Shown: one piece after another, positions 1 through 8,258 of the stretch | Layout of the letters: the number at the start of each line of letters is the position of its first letter | Position numbering within the stretch: position 1 is the first letter of the stretch | NCBI GenBank assembly: GCA_937862885.1 | Contig: CALMEE010000039.1 | Location: 51,123-115,122, forward strand | Source of the DNA: an uncultured Planctomycetaceae bacterium | GTDB taxonomy: Bacteria; Planctomycetota; Planctomycetia; Pirellulales; Pirellulaceae | DNA: 64,000 nt | Reading direction: 5' to 3' | Made by a program: the position numbers and the translations under genes | The notes under the pieces: model-generated | Databases searched by the model: none | The model's input: only the letters and a program-made list of their open reading frames with translations | Told to the model about the DNA's origin: nothing

Positions 1-848
1 TTGATTTCGGGGCAGGGCGAAAACTCGAAAGATTTGCCGCATTCGTTGTCGACCGACCCTGCGTGATTGCTGAACAAATCGAACCGCGAGAACCAAGTAC
101 TCGCTGGAACGATGCGCAACTGCGTTTCACTTTAGGAAATGAATCAACTGGGACGTGGCATTATTCCCCAGAGGTCGCGGCTGACCTAGCGAATTGGCAT
201 GTTTGTTTTGGTGAGGTCTGTTTACGGCTTAAGCTTTCCCCAGTTGGACATCTTGGAGTCTTTCCAGAACAGGCCAGCAATTGGACGTGGCTATCGGGAC
301 TTGCACCTACCTTCGCTGATCAATGGGTACTCAATCTGTTTGCATACACTGGAGGGAGTTCGATCGCAACTGCTCAAGCGGGAGCCCGCGTAGTGCATGT
401 CGATGCAGCCAAGAACATGGTGAACCTGGCGCGAGAAAATGCTCTGTTTTCTAATCAAGCCAATGCTCCCATTCGCTGGATTGTCGATGACGCCATGAAG
501 TTCGCGGCCCGAGAAATCCGGCGAGAACGAAAGTATTGCGGGATCATTTTGGATCCGCCCAGTTACGGACATGGAATCAATAACGAGTCTTGGCAAATTG
601 ACCGGGACTTGCCCGCGTTGCTCGAAATGTCTCGCAAATTGCTTGACCAGGAACGTGGCTTTATGCTGTTAACTTGTCATACGCCGGGATACGATTGCGA
701 CCGCTTGATTGACTTAGGGATGGAAAAGGTCTTCGCACCGCTTGCGCTCGCACCAACGATTTGGGCTGAAGACATGTTTTTGTTTAGCCAAGCCCACAAC
801 AGACTTCCCAGCGGTGTGTCCGTTAGGTTTACATGGGAGCCCAATTGA
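1..848 (+). CDS. Class I SAM-dependent rRNA methyltransferase-like protein (5' end cut by window edge)
   Basis: The frame is open from base 3 to the TGA at 846-848, with no stop to the left edge, so the gene starts outside the window. A GTG at 63 is available but is probably internal, because the residues upstream (DFGAGRKLERF...VDRP) match the conserved 'GxGxKLExFG...RP' lead-in of the RlmI/RlmK-like methyltransferase family (PF10672 type). The SAM-binding motif is visible as NLFAYTGGSS, an acidic residue closes the next strand (HVDAAKNM), and the catalytic-loop motif is LDPPSYGHG. The family methylates 23S rRNA or similar RNA targets in the cytoplasm, but the exact target cannot be read from the sequence. 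It converges on mntR with only 21 bases between the stops. Confidence 0.85.
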   Translation, partial: DFGAGRKLERFAAFVVDRPCVIAEQIEPREPSTRWNDAQLRFTLGNESTGTWHYSPEVAADLANWHVCFGEVCLRLKLSPVGHLGVFPEQASNWTWLSGLAPTFADQWVLNLFAYTGGSSIATAQAGARVVHVDAAKNMVNLARENALFSNQANAPIRWIVDDAMKFAAREIRRERKYCGIILDPPSYGHGINNESWQIDRDLPALLEMSRKLLDQERGFMLLTCHTPGYDCDRLIDLGMEKVFAPLALAPTIWAEDMFLFSQAHNRLPSGVSVRFTWEPN

Positions 849-869
849 CGGAAAACGACAATTGCAGAA

Positions 870-1289
870 CTAAGGCTTTTGAGAAACAAGAAATGCCTTG
901 AATCGCGCAAGCGTCTGCTGGCTGACGTGATGCTCAATTCCCTCCGCATCGATGGCTGCAATCGCTGGCTCAACCCCTAAAGAGAGCAGGAATTGATAGA
1001 CAATGACATGTCGCTCCCGGCAACGGATGGCGAGTTCTTTTCCTTTGCTAGTCAGACAAATGGGCTGATATGGCTTTGTCGATAGCAGGCCTTCCTTTTG
1101 CAAGCGAGCCACAATTCTATTCGCGGTAACATGGCTTACTCCGAAGTAACTGGCCAAGTCAACAAGTCGACAAACTTCCCTTTGCTCTAATATTTCGTAA
1201 ACGGCCTCGACATAGTCTTCCGCGCGCTCCGACGCGTGATCATGGCGCGTTCTTTGGTGTTGGACCGAATTATTTCTCGACTTGCTCAC
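870..1289 (-). CDS. mntR: Manganese-responsive transcriptional regulator MntR (DtxR family)
   Basis: This 139-residue protein has a winged helix-turn-helix in the first half (AEDYVEAVYEIL, then DLASYFGVSHVTANRIVARL) and a short metal-binding/dimerisation half (CRERHVIVYQFLLSLGV, then DAEGIEHHVSQQTLARF). It lacks the C-terminal SH3-like domain, which fits the short MntR type rather than iron-sensing DtxR/IdeR. The E-x2-H-H pattern in the second half fits the metal site. MntR represses Mn(II) uptake genes when Mn is plentiful. The start is GTG. The gene lies 34 bases behind the M48 protease gene on the same strand and probably shares its transcript. No mntH or other Mn transporter is visible in the window, so its targets lie elsewhere. 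Confidence 0.85.
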   Translation of the reverse strand: MSKSRNNSVQHQRTRHDHASERAEDYVEAVYEILEQREVCRLVDLASYFGVSHVTANRIVARLQKEGLLSTKPYQPICLTSKGKELAIRCRERHVIVYQFLLSLGVEPAIAAIDAEGIEHHVSQQTLARFKAFLVSQKP

Positions 1290-1323
1290 GGTATTTTATT
1301 CATTGGCTAAATTATGTTGGCCG

Positions 1324-2199
1324 TTACCATTGGGGTGCCTGGTATTCGACCATGTCCCGCGTATAGATTTCTTCGATGAACTTTCGGATCTCTTGTTTTC
1401 GCGTTTCCGATGAAGGGTGCGTGCTGACGAATTCTGGAGGGCGACCAGTCCCCGCAGAGCGCTCTAGGATGTCCATCACCTCCAACATGGCTTGTGGTCG
1501 AAACCCCGCGTCCAAAGCGAGTCGCACACCCCAGCGATCGGATTCCAACTCGGCCTGGCGACTGTATTTCATGCCGACGAAACCTGTAACAAAGGACGTG
1601 ATTTGTGCTGACTCCATGTTCCCTCCGATGACAACCGCGGCATTGGTAATTCCTTCGAACATTTTTCCTTTTGCCATTTGTTCAGCACCATGTCGTTCGA
1701 TAACGTGTCCGATTTCATGCCCTAAGACTCCCGCAAGTAAATCGACATCGATCTGCCCGTCTTTACGAAATTGCGAATACAGAGCATACGTTATAAAGAT
1801 CTGCCCACCCGGCAGGGCGAACGCATTCACCGTTCTATCATCGGCCAACAAGTGAAATTGGAATTGATAGGGGAGGCTGCGGCCAGCGGTAACCAGTTGT
1901 CGATTGAGCGAGTTGACCAACCGCAAGCCAACCTGTTCCACCAATTGCCGTTCAGATTCGCTTGGGTGAAAGCCACCATGTCGGCGAGCCATTTCGGGCG
2001 CGGCGTGCAGGCCAAGCGCGATTTCTTGTTGGACAGTAACGCCTCCAACTCGCTGCTTTTCGCCGGTCACTGGATTGACGTCCGTGTTGGCCAAAAATGA
2101 AATAACCGAAAACAGAATGATGGCCGCTCCAATGAGCAAACGTATCTTAAGCGATGAGTCATTGCGACTTCGGCTGTATCGTCGTCTTCCGAATTTCAT
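1324..2199 (-). CDS. M48 family zinc metalloprotease, membrane-anchored
   Basis: This 291-residue protein has a basic N-terminus followed by one hydrophobic segment (about residues 20-37, IRLLIGAAIILFSVISFLA) that would anchor it or act as a signal. The zinc motif HEIGH (in LGHEIGHVIERHG) and the downstream Glu (ELESDRWGVRLA) define an M48 (HtpX/Ste24/BepA-like) peptidase. The 'NAFALPGGQIFI' block upstream of HEXXH is also typical. M48 proteins with this layout (no multiple transmembrane helices, no TPR tail) act in envelope protein quality control. The substrate is unknown. It is the first gene of a short leftward pair with mntR. Confidence 0.88.
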   Translation of the reverse strand: MKFGRRRYSRSRNDSSLKIRLLIGAAIILFSVISFLANTDVNPVTGEKQRVGGVTVQQEIALGLHAAPEMARRHGGFHPSESERQLVEQVGLRLVNSLNRQLVTAGRSLPYQFQFHLLADDRTVNAFALPGGQIFITYALYSQFRKDGQIDVDLLAGVLGHEIGHVIERHGAEQMAKGKMFEGITNAAVVIGGNMESAQITSFVTGFVGMKYSRQAELESDRWGVRLALDAGFRPQAMLEVMDILERSAGTGRPPEFVSTHPSSETRKQEIRKFIEEIYTRDMVEYQAPQW

Positions 2200-2384
2200 T
2201 GTTCAATTCAAACTCTGTTGATTCCTACCGTCGCTCATCCCCACTTGCGATATTGTACTTGTTTCAAGGCCACTTAACCATTCATGAAGTGCCGCGTTTC
2301 ACAGATTGCCGTTGCGCGTCACCTCACCTGACCGTGAGTGCATGTCAGGTTTTCACTCGATGCCGAACCTACATCACCTCAGGC

Positions 2385-2425
2385 TAAAACGAAAGCGGCC
2401 GCCGTAAAGGAGTTTCACGACGGCC
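2385..2425 (-). terminator. Rho-independent terminator for the sigma factor gene
   Basis: The arms ggccgccgt (2397-2405) and acgacggcc (2417-2425) pair over nine positions with one mismatch (a G-U pair on one strand) around an 11-base loop. Read leftward, the stem is followed by GCTTTCGTTTT. It lies about 85 bases past the sigma gene stop at 2512. I see nothing else in 2200-2511. Confidence 0.6.
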
Positions 2426-2511
2426 ACATCGATCATGCTTGCGAACCTAGAGTGCCGAAATACTAAAGTTTTCCGACGTACGAATCATGCAGACAAGTAT
2501 CAATCAATAGG

Positions 2512-4101
2512 TCAATTGTCCTTGGATGCTGGAAAGTGAGGCATCATCGGCGGATCCAGCCCATCGACGAAACTGGCCAACGTGCGATTGCGAAATGGTT
2601 GTTGCAGCTTGCGCACGGCCTTCGACTCGATCTGTCTTACTCGCTCACGCGTGACCGAGAAGATCTTGCCAACTTCTTCCAAAGTATACGCATAACCATC
2701 AGCTAGTCCGTTCCTTAAACGGAGAATTTCTCGTTCTCGATAGTTAAGGTGTTCCATGGCCTCGGCAATTCTGATGCGTAACGCGTTTTGGTTCGTTTCA
2801 TACAACGGGTCATCATCACGATGGTCTTCCAAGAACTCACCGAAGTAGCTGTCTTCGTGATCGGCCAGCGGCTGATCGAGTGAAAGTGGTTGCTTTGCCA
2901 TTTTCATGATGCAACGCGCGTCTTCGATGGACAGTTGAGCACGCTCGGCCGTTTCTTCCGTTGATGGTTCTCGTCCTAGTTCATTAGCTAATTCCCGCAT
3001 GACATTGCGCACTTTAGTCATCGTGTCGATCATGTGCACGGGCACACGAATCGTACGGCTTTGATCGGCGATCGCTCGGGTGATCGCTTGCCGAATCCAC
3101 CACGTTGCGTAAGTCGAGAATTTATAGCCGCGGGCATGTTCGAACTTGTCTACAGCTCGCATCAAGCCCGTATTGCCCTCTTGAATCAAGTCCAAAAAGC
3201 TCAATCCGCGATTGCGGTACTTTTTGGCAATGGAGACAACCAAACGCAAATTTCCGGCGGACAAAACTCGTTTGGCAGCATCATTTCGCGCGTGATAATC
3301 CATGGTTTTCTCGATGTGCCGCTTGAGCGTGGCAGGGCTTTCAAAGGTCCGCTTCATCAAGAATTGCAAGTCTTGCAATAGCTCGGCATAACTGCGATTT
3401 CCTACAAACCCAGTTCGCTCCGCTTCTTTGACTTGGCGATAAAGAGTCTGCATACGACCGCAAATGTCGCGGAGTTGCTCAAAAATTGCGTACAAGCGAT
3501 TTTGCCGCAAGTTCATCTCTTCCACCAAGCGAACTGCACGATTGCGACGATGGACTAATTCTCGCCATGCCATCTGGCGTTGCGCGAGAGAATTTTGACG
3601 ATTGATGGCAACTTCGAAGTCCGCTCGATTGCGACGTAGTAATTCACGCAAGGTCTTTAAATTAGGAATCAGCCGTTGCATGATTCGCTTTTTCTCGGCC
3701 TTATTTGTAACGGAGACTTCGATCGTGCGATCCAATCGCAAACGGCCATCGCGGACCTTTTCCAATAAATCGACAGCTCCCTCCAGCATGAAATCCGTTG
3801 CCAACATCTTGTTGCGAAACCGCACGCGAGTCCGTTCGATCTTAACTGCTGCCGTCACTTCTTCATCTCGGGACAATAGCGGAATCTGTCCCATCTGCAT
3901 CAAATAGACGCGTACCGGATCATCAAGCGAGTCATCTTCCTCGACTTCGTCAAGTACTTCTGATTCGCAATCCTCCCAATCGTGGTGCGACGTTTCTGAT
4001 GTCGCCCGTCGTAGATTACGATTGGGTTCCAGGTCCGGCGAAATCTCTTCTCGTTTTAGATTGCGACTAGTTACTCGAGTCTTTGGGGTGGTCTTGGCCA
4101 T
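2512..4101 (-). CDS. rpoD: RNA polymerase sigma-70 family factor, RpoD/SigA type
   Basis: This 529-residue sigma factor has region 1.2 (DPVRVYLMQMGQIPLLSRDEE), a long charged non-conserved segment (about 120-260), region 2 (NLRLVVSIAKKYRNRGLSF, then the -10 reading FSTYATWWIRQAITRAI), region 3 (NELGREPSTEETA) and region 4 ending in the helix-turn-helix TLEEVGKIFSVTRERVRQIE. The full region 1.2 plus region 3 sequence separates it from ECF factors. A highly acidic stretch (EVEEDDSLDD) precedes region 1.2, and the large region 1.1 of proteobacterial RpoD is missing. This is most likely the principal sigma factor, although a group 2 factor cannot be excluded without the rest of the genome. A GGAG lies 6 bases before the ATG. 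Confidence 0.88.
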   Translation of the reverse strand: MAKTTPKTRVTSRNLKREEISPDLEPNRNLRRATSETSHHDWEDCESEVLDEVEEDDSLDDPVRVYLMQMGQIPLLSRDEEVTAAVKIERTRVRFRNKMLATDFMLEGAVDLLEKVRDGRLRLDRTIEVSVTNKAEKKRIMQRLIPNLKTLRELLRRNRADFEVAINRQNSLAQRQMAWRELVHRRNRAVRLVEEMNLRQNRLYAIFEQLRDICGRMQTLYRQVKEAERTGFVGNRSYAELLQDLQFLMKRTFESPATLKRHIEKTMDYHARNDAAKRVLSAGNLRLVVSIAKKYRNRGLSFLDLIQEGNTGLMRAVDKFEHARGYKFSTYATWWIRQAITRAIADQSRTIRVPVHMIDTMTKVRNVMRELANELGREPSTEETAERAQLSIEDARCIMKMAKQPLSLDQPLADHEDSYFGEFLEDHRDDDPLYETNQNALRIRIAEAMEHLNYREREILRLRNGLADGYAYTLEEVGKIFSVTRERVRQIESKAVRKLQQPFRNRTLASFVDGLDPPMMPHFPASKDN

Positions 4102-4652
4102 CGGTTGCTCCGTTCGACATGATGTGAATCGACGAAAATGCCAATTGCACGATCAGTGCCAAACTGCGGAGTTGAATGCTGCAAACTGCTCTAATGCTGT
4201 ATCTACAAAGGATTTGCGTAAGAATTACGCGCGATGGTCCATCATTCAATGTTGCAATAACACAACCATGTAACTCTTTTATTAAACAAATGTTTACCTA
4301 AATTAACAAGTCGGTGCATGCAGACTTTTCCTAATAATTATGCCCGTTTTAAGCCCCAAGTCATGCCGCAGATCGGCGAGAGGTCCAGAAAATCGGCTAC
4401 CTGACAGTGTTCCGTCCGTATCCGTCCTCGATTGGTGCATCGCGGATTGGCACAAAAAAACCTTGGATCAGGGATTCGCCGTCTGCTCTTTCGGCCCCAT
4501 GATCGGCGTTATACGGCCGCTTTGCCGAGAGGCATTGACGCGGAATTTACCGACATAATACGGAAGATTACGATTAATCCGGCGGCCCTTTCCCGAGCCA
4601 AATCAATGTCTGGAGCCAGCAAAAAAAACCATTGCCGCTCGCCTAGCCTGAG
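4102..4652. other. Gene-free stretch upstream of the sigma factor gene
   Basis: About 550 bases between the sigma factor start and the end of the iron-uptake operon. Small overlapping open frames on both strands have no domain signal, no good ribosome binding site and irregular composition. The sigma factor promoter must lie in its left part, but I cannot point to a convincing -35/-10 pair. Confidence 0.5.
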
Positions 4653-4919
4653 TCATTGTTTGAAGCCCGACAGATGCGATTCTGATGGGAACCCGTGGTT
4701 AGTCGTTTGGCTCGCGTTGGCAGACGAGCTACGCTCATCCAAGCGCAATTGAACAAGACGTTCCGTGCGTTGTCGGCATGCGCTCGGACACGCTGCACAC
4801 GGCCCGACCTCGGTTGAGCCGGAAACCTGTTGGAGAAACCTGAGCATCCGGCGCAAGATTTCTCCGACGGCACATGCAACGATCAATGCGACGACAACAA
4901 ATTGCCAGTCAACTACCAT
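4653..4919 (-). CDS. Small FeoB-associated Cys-rich membrane protein
   Basis: This 88-residue protein begins with one membrane segment (WQFVVVALIVACAVGEIL, about residues 5-22), followed by a basic stretch and a Cys cluster GPCAACPSAC (about 39-48). That order, and its position as the last gene after feoB, matches the small FeoB-associated Cys-rich membrane proteins (PF12669 type), which are thought to help FeoB or handle Fe(II). The tail after the Cys cluster (about 40 residues, Ser/Arg-rich) is longer than usual for the family. A strong AGGGGAG lies 9 bases before the ATG. It lies 101 bases from feoB and is probably the last gene of the operon. The role is inferred from context and layout. 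Confidence 0.7.
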   Translation of the reverse strand: MVVDWQFVVVALIVACAVGEILRRMLRFLQQVSGSTEVGPCAACPSACRQRTERLVQLRLDERSSSANASQTTNHGFPSESHLSGFKQ

Positions 4920-5020
4920 CTCTCGTCACTCCCCTGTGTAGCAAATTGAAGGTTCATTGAAAATTTGAGTTACATGATCTTAGGGTCAACTCAAACGTTA
5001 ACGGCCAAACAAAAATACGG

Positions 5021-7255
5021 TCACGATGTGAACCAGGTAGCCACTTGATAAGTCACCAATGCGCCAAGGTATGCCAAGGTTGTCATATAAACGAAAGTGA
5101 GTAGCGGCCACTTCCACGATCCGGACTCCTTCCAAATCACAACCAAGGTGGAAAAACATTGGGCACACAGCGCAAAGAAAACCATAATGGAAAGGGCAAC
5201 TGGGACATTAAATACCTTGCGTTCCGAGCCATCCCAGGTTACCTCTTGCAGTCGTTCCGCCAGCAACCTGGGTTGGTCTTCTGCCTCGCTACCTACGCTA
5301 TAAATTACTCCTAACGTGCCAACGATTACCTCGCGCGCTGGGAAGGATGCGATGGTCGCCGCGGCAATCTTCCAATCCCAACCCAAGGGCAAAACAACCG
5401 GTTCAATCGTTTTTCCCATTCTGCCCAAAAAGCTACGCTGTAAATAGGCTGAACTGACCGCATTCGCAATTTCTTCTTCCAATTCTTCTATGGCATCCGC
5501 GGATACTTGCTCAGCGTCGACTTCAACTTGTAATTGGGCCAATTGCGCTGCAAATTGGGCACGAACTTGTTCTTCAACCTCAGGATTGCGAGGAAAATAC
5601 GCTAAGGCCCACACAACTATCGCGACACAGAAGATTAGCGTTCCCGCTCTGCGTACAAATGCCCAACCCTGTTCAGCCATGCGCCGAAGCGCATTGGACA
5701 ACGATGGGAACTTATATTCAGGTAATTCCATGACGAATGGTGGAGTGGGACCTTGTAAGAGGGTCTTTCTCAACAACAGAGCGACGCCAACCGCCACAAC
5801 AATCCCCAAAAAGTACATGGCAAACATGGTAAAGCCTTGGAGACCAAACCAACCACCCATGTACCTAGTGTCAGGAATGAAGGCAGCAATCAATAAGACA
5901 TACACGGGGATGCGAGCGCTGCAACTCATGAGCGGAGCAATCAACATCGTAATCAAGCGATCTTGTCGATTCTCAATCACGCGTGTCGACATGACGCCCG
6001 GAATCGCACATGCGAAGGATGACAACAAAGGGATAAACGATTTGCCACTCAGGCCAATTTTGGACATGAGCTTATCCATGAGAAAAGCAGCGCGCGCCAT
6101 GTAGCCGCAATCTTCTAACATGGCGATAAAGAAAAAAAGGATGCAAATTTGCGGCAGAAACACCAAAACCCCGCCGACTCCCGCAACAATGCCATCGACA
6201 ATCAATGACTTGAGCATACCTGCAGGCAGGCTGCTCGTGAGAATGTCGCCGAGACCCGCCAAGCCTGCCTCGATTAAGTCCATCAACGGACCGGCCCAAG
6301 CAAAAATGGCCTGGAACATAAGCACCATTAAACCGACAAAAATCATTGTGCCCCAAACACGGTGCGTAGCAATTCTATCTAGTCGGTCCCCCCATGAGAA
6401 CTGCGTGCGCGCCTTCCGCACAACCACACCTTCTAGCTTGTTTTCGATCCAAGCGTAGCGCGCAATCGATTCCACGGCAGCTAACGAGCGATTTTCTTTC
6501 CGCAATAAATCGCGCGCGCTATGTACTAATTGAGTGAGTTCCGTATTCTTCAACGACTCCAGCACAATATCAGTGGTGTCAAACACGAGCCGCAGCGCGA
6601 AAAACTCGGCATGCGGAGTTTTCCCGTGTTCAACTAGGTATTCCTGCACAGGTGTCACGGCCTTCAGCATGGCATCAGCGATCACAGATGTGGACTCTGT
6701 CGTTTGGTGTTGCTGATCTAATATCTCCTGCCGCAGTCCATCAAGACCCAACTTACGATTCGCCTGTATCGGAATTACCGGAACCCCCAAACGCTTGGCC
6801 AACAAGGGGACATTGATCTCCACGCCATTTCTTTTCGCCACATCAACCATGTTCAACGCAATCACAAACGGCAATCGCATCTCCAGCAATTGGCTGCACA
6901 GAAATAAATTGCGTTCAAGATTATTCGCGTCAACAACACAAACAACGAATTGCGGCGCATGCTCGCTTGCCCGCCGCCCCATCAGGACTTCAAGTGCAAC
7001 CAGTTCATCAAGTGACTTCGGTGACAAACTATAAGTCCCCGGCAAGTCGATAATCGTTACCGACTTATTCCCGAACTTCGCCCGGCCAATCTTCTGCTCA
7101 ACCGTCACGCCAGGATAGTTCCCGACTCGTTGATTCATGCCGGCCAGAGCATTAAACAAAGTGGATTTCCCAGTATTGGGGTTTCCCACTAACGCAATCG
7201 ACAACTCCGCATTGGTTCCTGGTGTCGTCGAAAACTTGGCCAAACTAGAATTCAT
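5021..7255 (-). CDS. feoB: Ferrous iron transport protein B (FeoB)
   Basis: This inner-membrane Fe(II) transporter has an N-terminal G domain: G1 GNPNTGKSTLF, G3 DLPGTYSLSP, G4 NMVD. A helical spacer follows, then the Gate/core membrane domain with the typical ARAAFLMDKLM, GLSGKSFIPLL, FACAIPG and FPAREVIVGTLG blocks. At about 744 residues it is normal length. A Glu/Gln-rich insertion (QVEVDAEQVSADAIEELEEE) lies in a loop before the last helices. A GTG at 7264 is an alternative start; I prefer the ATG at 7255. It is translated 37 bases after feoA and followed by the Cys-rich small protein. Regulation by Fur is expected from the site upstream of the first feoA-like gene. Confidence 0.95.
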   Translation of the reverse strand: MNSSLAKFSTTPGTNAELSIALVGNPNTGKSTLFNALAGMNQRVGNYPGVTVEQKIGRAKFGNKSVTIIDLPGTYSLSPKSLDELVALEVLMGRRASEHAPQFVVCVVDANNLERNLFLCSQLLEMRLPFVIALNMVDVAKRNGVEINVPLLAKRLGVPVIPIQANRKLGLDGLRQEILDQQHQTTESTSVIADAMLKAVTPVQEYLVEHGKTPHAEFFALRLVFDTTDIVLESLKNTELTQLVHSARDLLRKENRSLAAVESIARYAWIENKLEGVVVRKARTQFSWGDRLDRIATHRVWGTMIFVGLMVLMFQAIFAWAGPLMDLIEAGLAGLGDILTSSLPAGMLKSLIVDGIVAGVGGVLVFLPQICILFFFIAMLEDCGYMARAAFLMDKLMSKIGLSGKSFIPLLSSFACAIPGVMSTRVIENRQDRLITMLIAPLMSCSARIPVYVLLIAAFIPDTRYMGGWFGLQGFTMFAMYFLGIVVAVGVALLLRKTLLQGPTPPFVMELPEYKFPSLSNALRRMAEQGWAFVRRAGTLIFCVAIVVWALAYFPRNPEVEEQVRAQFAAQLAQLQVEVDAEQVSADAIEELEEEIANAVSSAYLQRSFLGRMGKTIEPVVLPLGWDWKIAAATIASFPAREVIVGTLGVIYSVGSEAEDQPRLLAERLQEVTWDGSERKVFNVPVALSIMVFFALCAQCFSTLVVIWKESGSWKWPLLTFVYMTTLAYLGALVTYQVATWFTS

Positions 7256-7292
7256 TGAAATCACACAGCAGCAAAAGCAGCCAACTCCGTCC

Positions 7293-7520
7293 CTAATCTA
7301 AAGTCACACCCACACGGCGCGCCTCGTCTTTGCGCAAACTCAAGCGGTAGTGGCGGATCTCAAACTCGAGGGGATCGCCCAATGGAGCAGCTCCTAAAAA
7401 TCGCGCTCGACACCCGGGAATCAATCCCATTTCGTAGAGCCGCGTGGTAATGGCATCGTCCCCCTCGATATCGGTGACGACAGCTTGTTGACCAGGCAAA
7501 AGATCGGCGAGTGATGGCAA
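7293..7520 (-). CDS. feoA: FeoA domain protein (first-type, next to feoB)
   Basis: This small SH3-like FeoA protein, a cytoplasmic partner of FeoB, has the typical LPSLADLLPGQQAVV start, the TRLYEMGLIPG turn and a C-terminal LSLRKDEARRVGV block. A longer frame runs up to a TTG at 7595, but the TTG at 7520 has AAAGGA about 9 bases upstream and gives about 75 residues, the usual FeoA length, so I use it. No ATG is present in frame. It lies between the second FeoA-like gene and feoB in one leftward operon. FeoA is needed for full Fe(II) transport in bacteria where it has been tested. Confidence 0.85.
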   Translation of the reverse strand: MPSLADLLPGQQAVVTDIEGDDAITTRLYEMGLIPGCRARFLGAAPLGDPLEFEIRHYRLSLRKDEARRVGVTLD

Positions 7521-7728
7521 AGTAATGTTTCCTTTGTTCAAAGAATAAATTGTTTGAATTGCCAAAAACAGAGTCGCGTAAATCTTTGGTTTCAATTAGA
7601 CGGAAGGCCATCAGTGCTTCCACTACGCGAGTAGCTAATCTTGGGCAAGCACCACACGAACGCTATTTCCCTTGCCCATTCAAACTCGATCACTTTTCAA
7701 TACAGTACCGCAGGCATGGAAATAAGCT

Positions 7729-7980
7729 CTAATCGATGGCGACCATGACACAATGGCAATCGTCGCCTCGCAAACAGAATTTTGCTCCACGCAAACGGAT
7801 AATGCAGGGGCAACCATGTCGAACAACCTCGACCCGATTACCGGGCTGAATTCCCAATTCCGATAGCCTTTGGACGCTGGATTCCTCACCGCTGACCTCA
7901 AAAATGGCTCCACATTCTCCGCTCCTGAGGCAAGCGATGGGAACAACCGAGCGCGGCGCTAAGCATTCTTTCTGGTCCAT
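7729..7980 (-). CDS. Second FeoA-like protein, Cys-rich
   Basis: This 83-residue FeoA-fold protein is the first gene of the iron operon. The core RLSELGIQPGNRVEVV is the FeoA signature, and the C-terminal LRGAKFCLRGDDCHC replaces the usual 'LRxxEAxxI' block. It carries eight cysteines (positions 6, 17, 23, 57, 59, 69, 75, 77), including CPC and CHC, which the neighbouring FeoA lacks entirely. This suggests metal or redox sensing, which is my inference. The ATG is clear. The 208-base gap to feoA holds no gene. The Fur box lies 35-53 bases upstream of its start. Confidence 0.85.
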   Translation of the reverse strand: MDQKECLAPRSVVPIACLRSGECGAIFEVSGEESSVQRLSELGIQPGNRVEVVRHGCPCIIRLRGAKFCLRGDDCHCVMVAID

Positions 7981-8014
7981 AGGGCCTTGTTTCTATTGGG
8001 ATTACTTCCTTATT

Positions 8015-8033
8015 GATATTGATTATCATTAAG
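8015..8033 (-). promoter_or_regulatory. Fur box controlling the feo operon
   Basis: GATATTGATTATCATTAAG matches the classical 19-bp Fur consensus GATAATGATAATCATTATC at 15 of 19 positions, including the central TGAT-ATCATTA core. It lies just upstream of the first feoA-like gene and touches the predicted -10. Iron-loaded Fur bound here would block the promoter. Confidence 0.8.
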
Positions 8034-8059
8034 GATATCGAGCATTAGATTTTTGACAA
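8032..8059 (-). promoter_or_regulatory. Candidate sigma-70 promoter of the feo operon
   Basis: Read leftward: -35 TTGTCA (8059-8054), a 16-base spacer and -10 TATCCT (8037-8032). The -10 abuts the Fur box, a usual arrangement for iron-repressed genes. The -35 is good and the -10 only fair. Confidence 0.5.
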
Positions 8060-8199
8060 GCCCACCCGGGAAATTTAATCGCGTGTTGGATTTGTCTTCT
8101 ATCTAACTTTCGCAAACGGCGTTTCGTTTCCTGGGGGCGAGCGGCCTAGCCGACAATGTCCGGAAATTACGGCCAAGACAACGGAACGATCTCAAGAAA

Positions 8200-8232
8200 C
8201 GAAACGAGGCAGCACAAATGCTGCCTGTTTCG
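8200..8232 (-). terminator. Rho-independent terminator of the giant surface protein gene
   Basis: Arms cgaaacgaggcagc and gctgcctgtttcg form a 12-13 bp stem with a small bulge and a loop of about 6 bases. It lies about 27 bases after the gene stop. Read leftward it continues TTTCTTGAG. It also separates this gene from the divergently controlled feo promoter region. Confidence 0.75.
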
Positions 8233-8258
8233 CGTAAATTTGGATGAGGATCCGCAAG

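Noticed and set aside
4534..4560. TTGACG followed by TAATAC on the + strand
   Set aside because: Spacer of 15 and no gene downstream on that strand.
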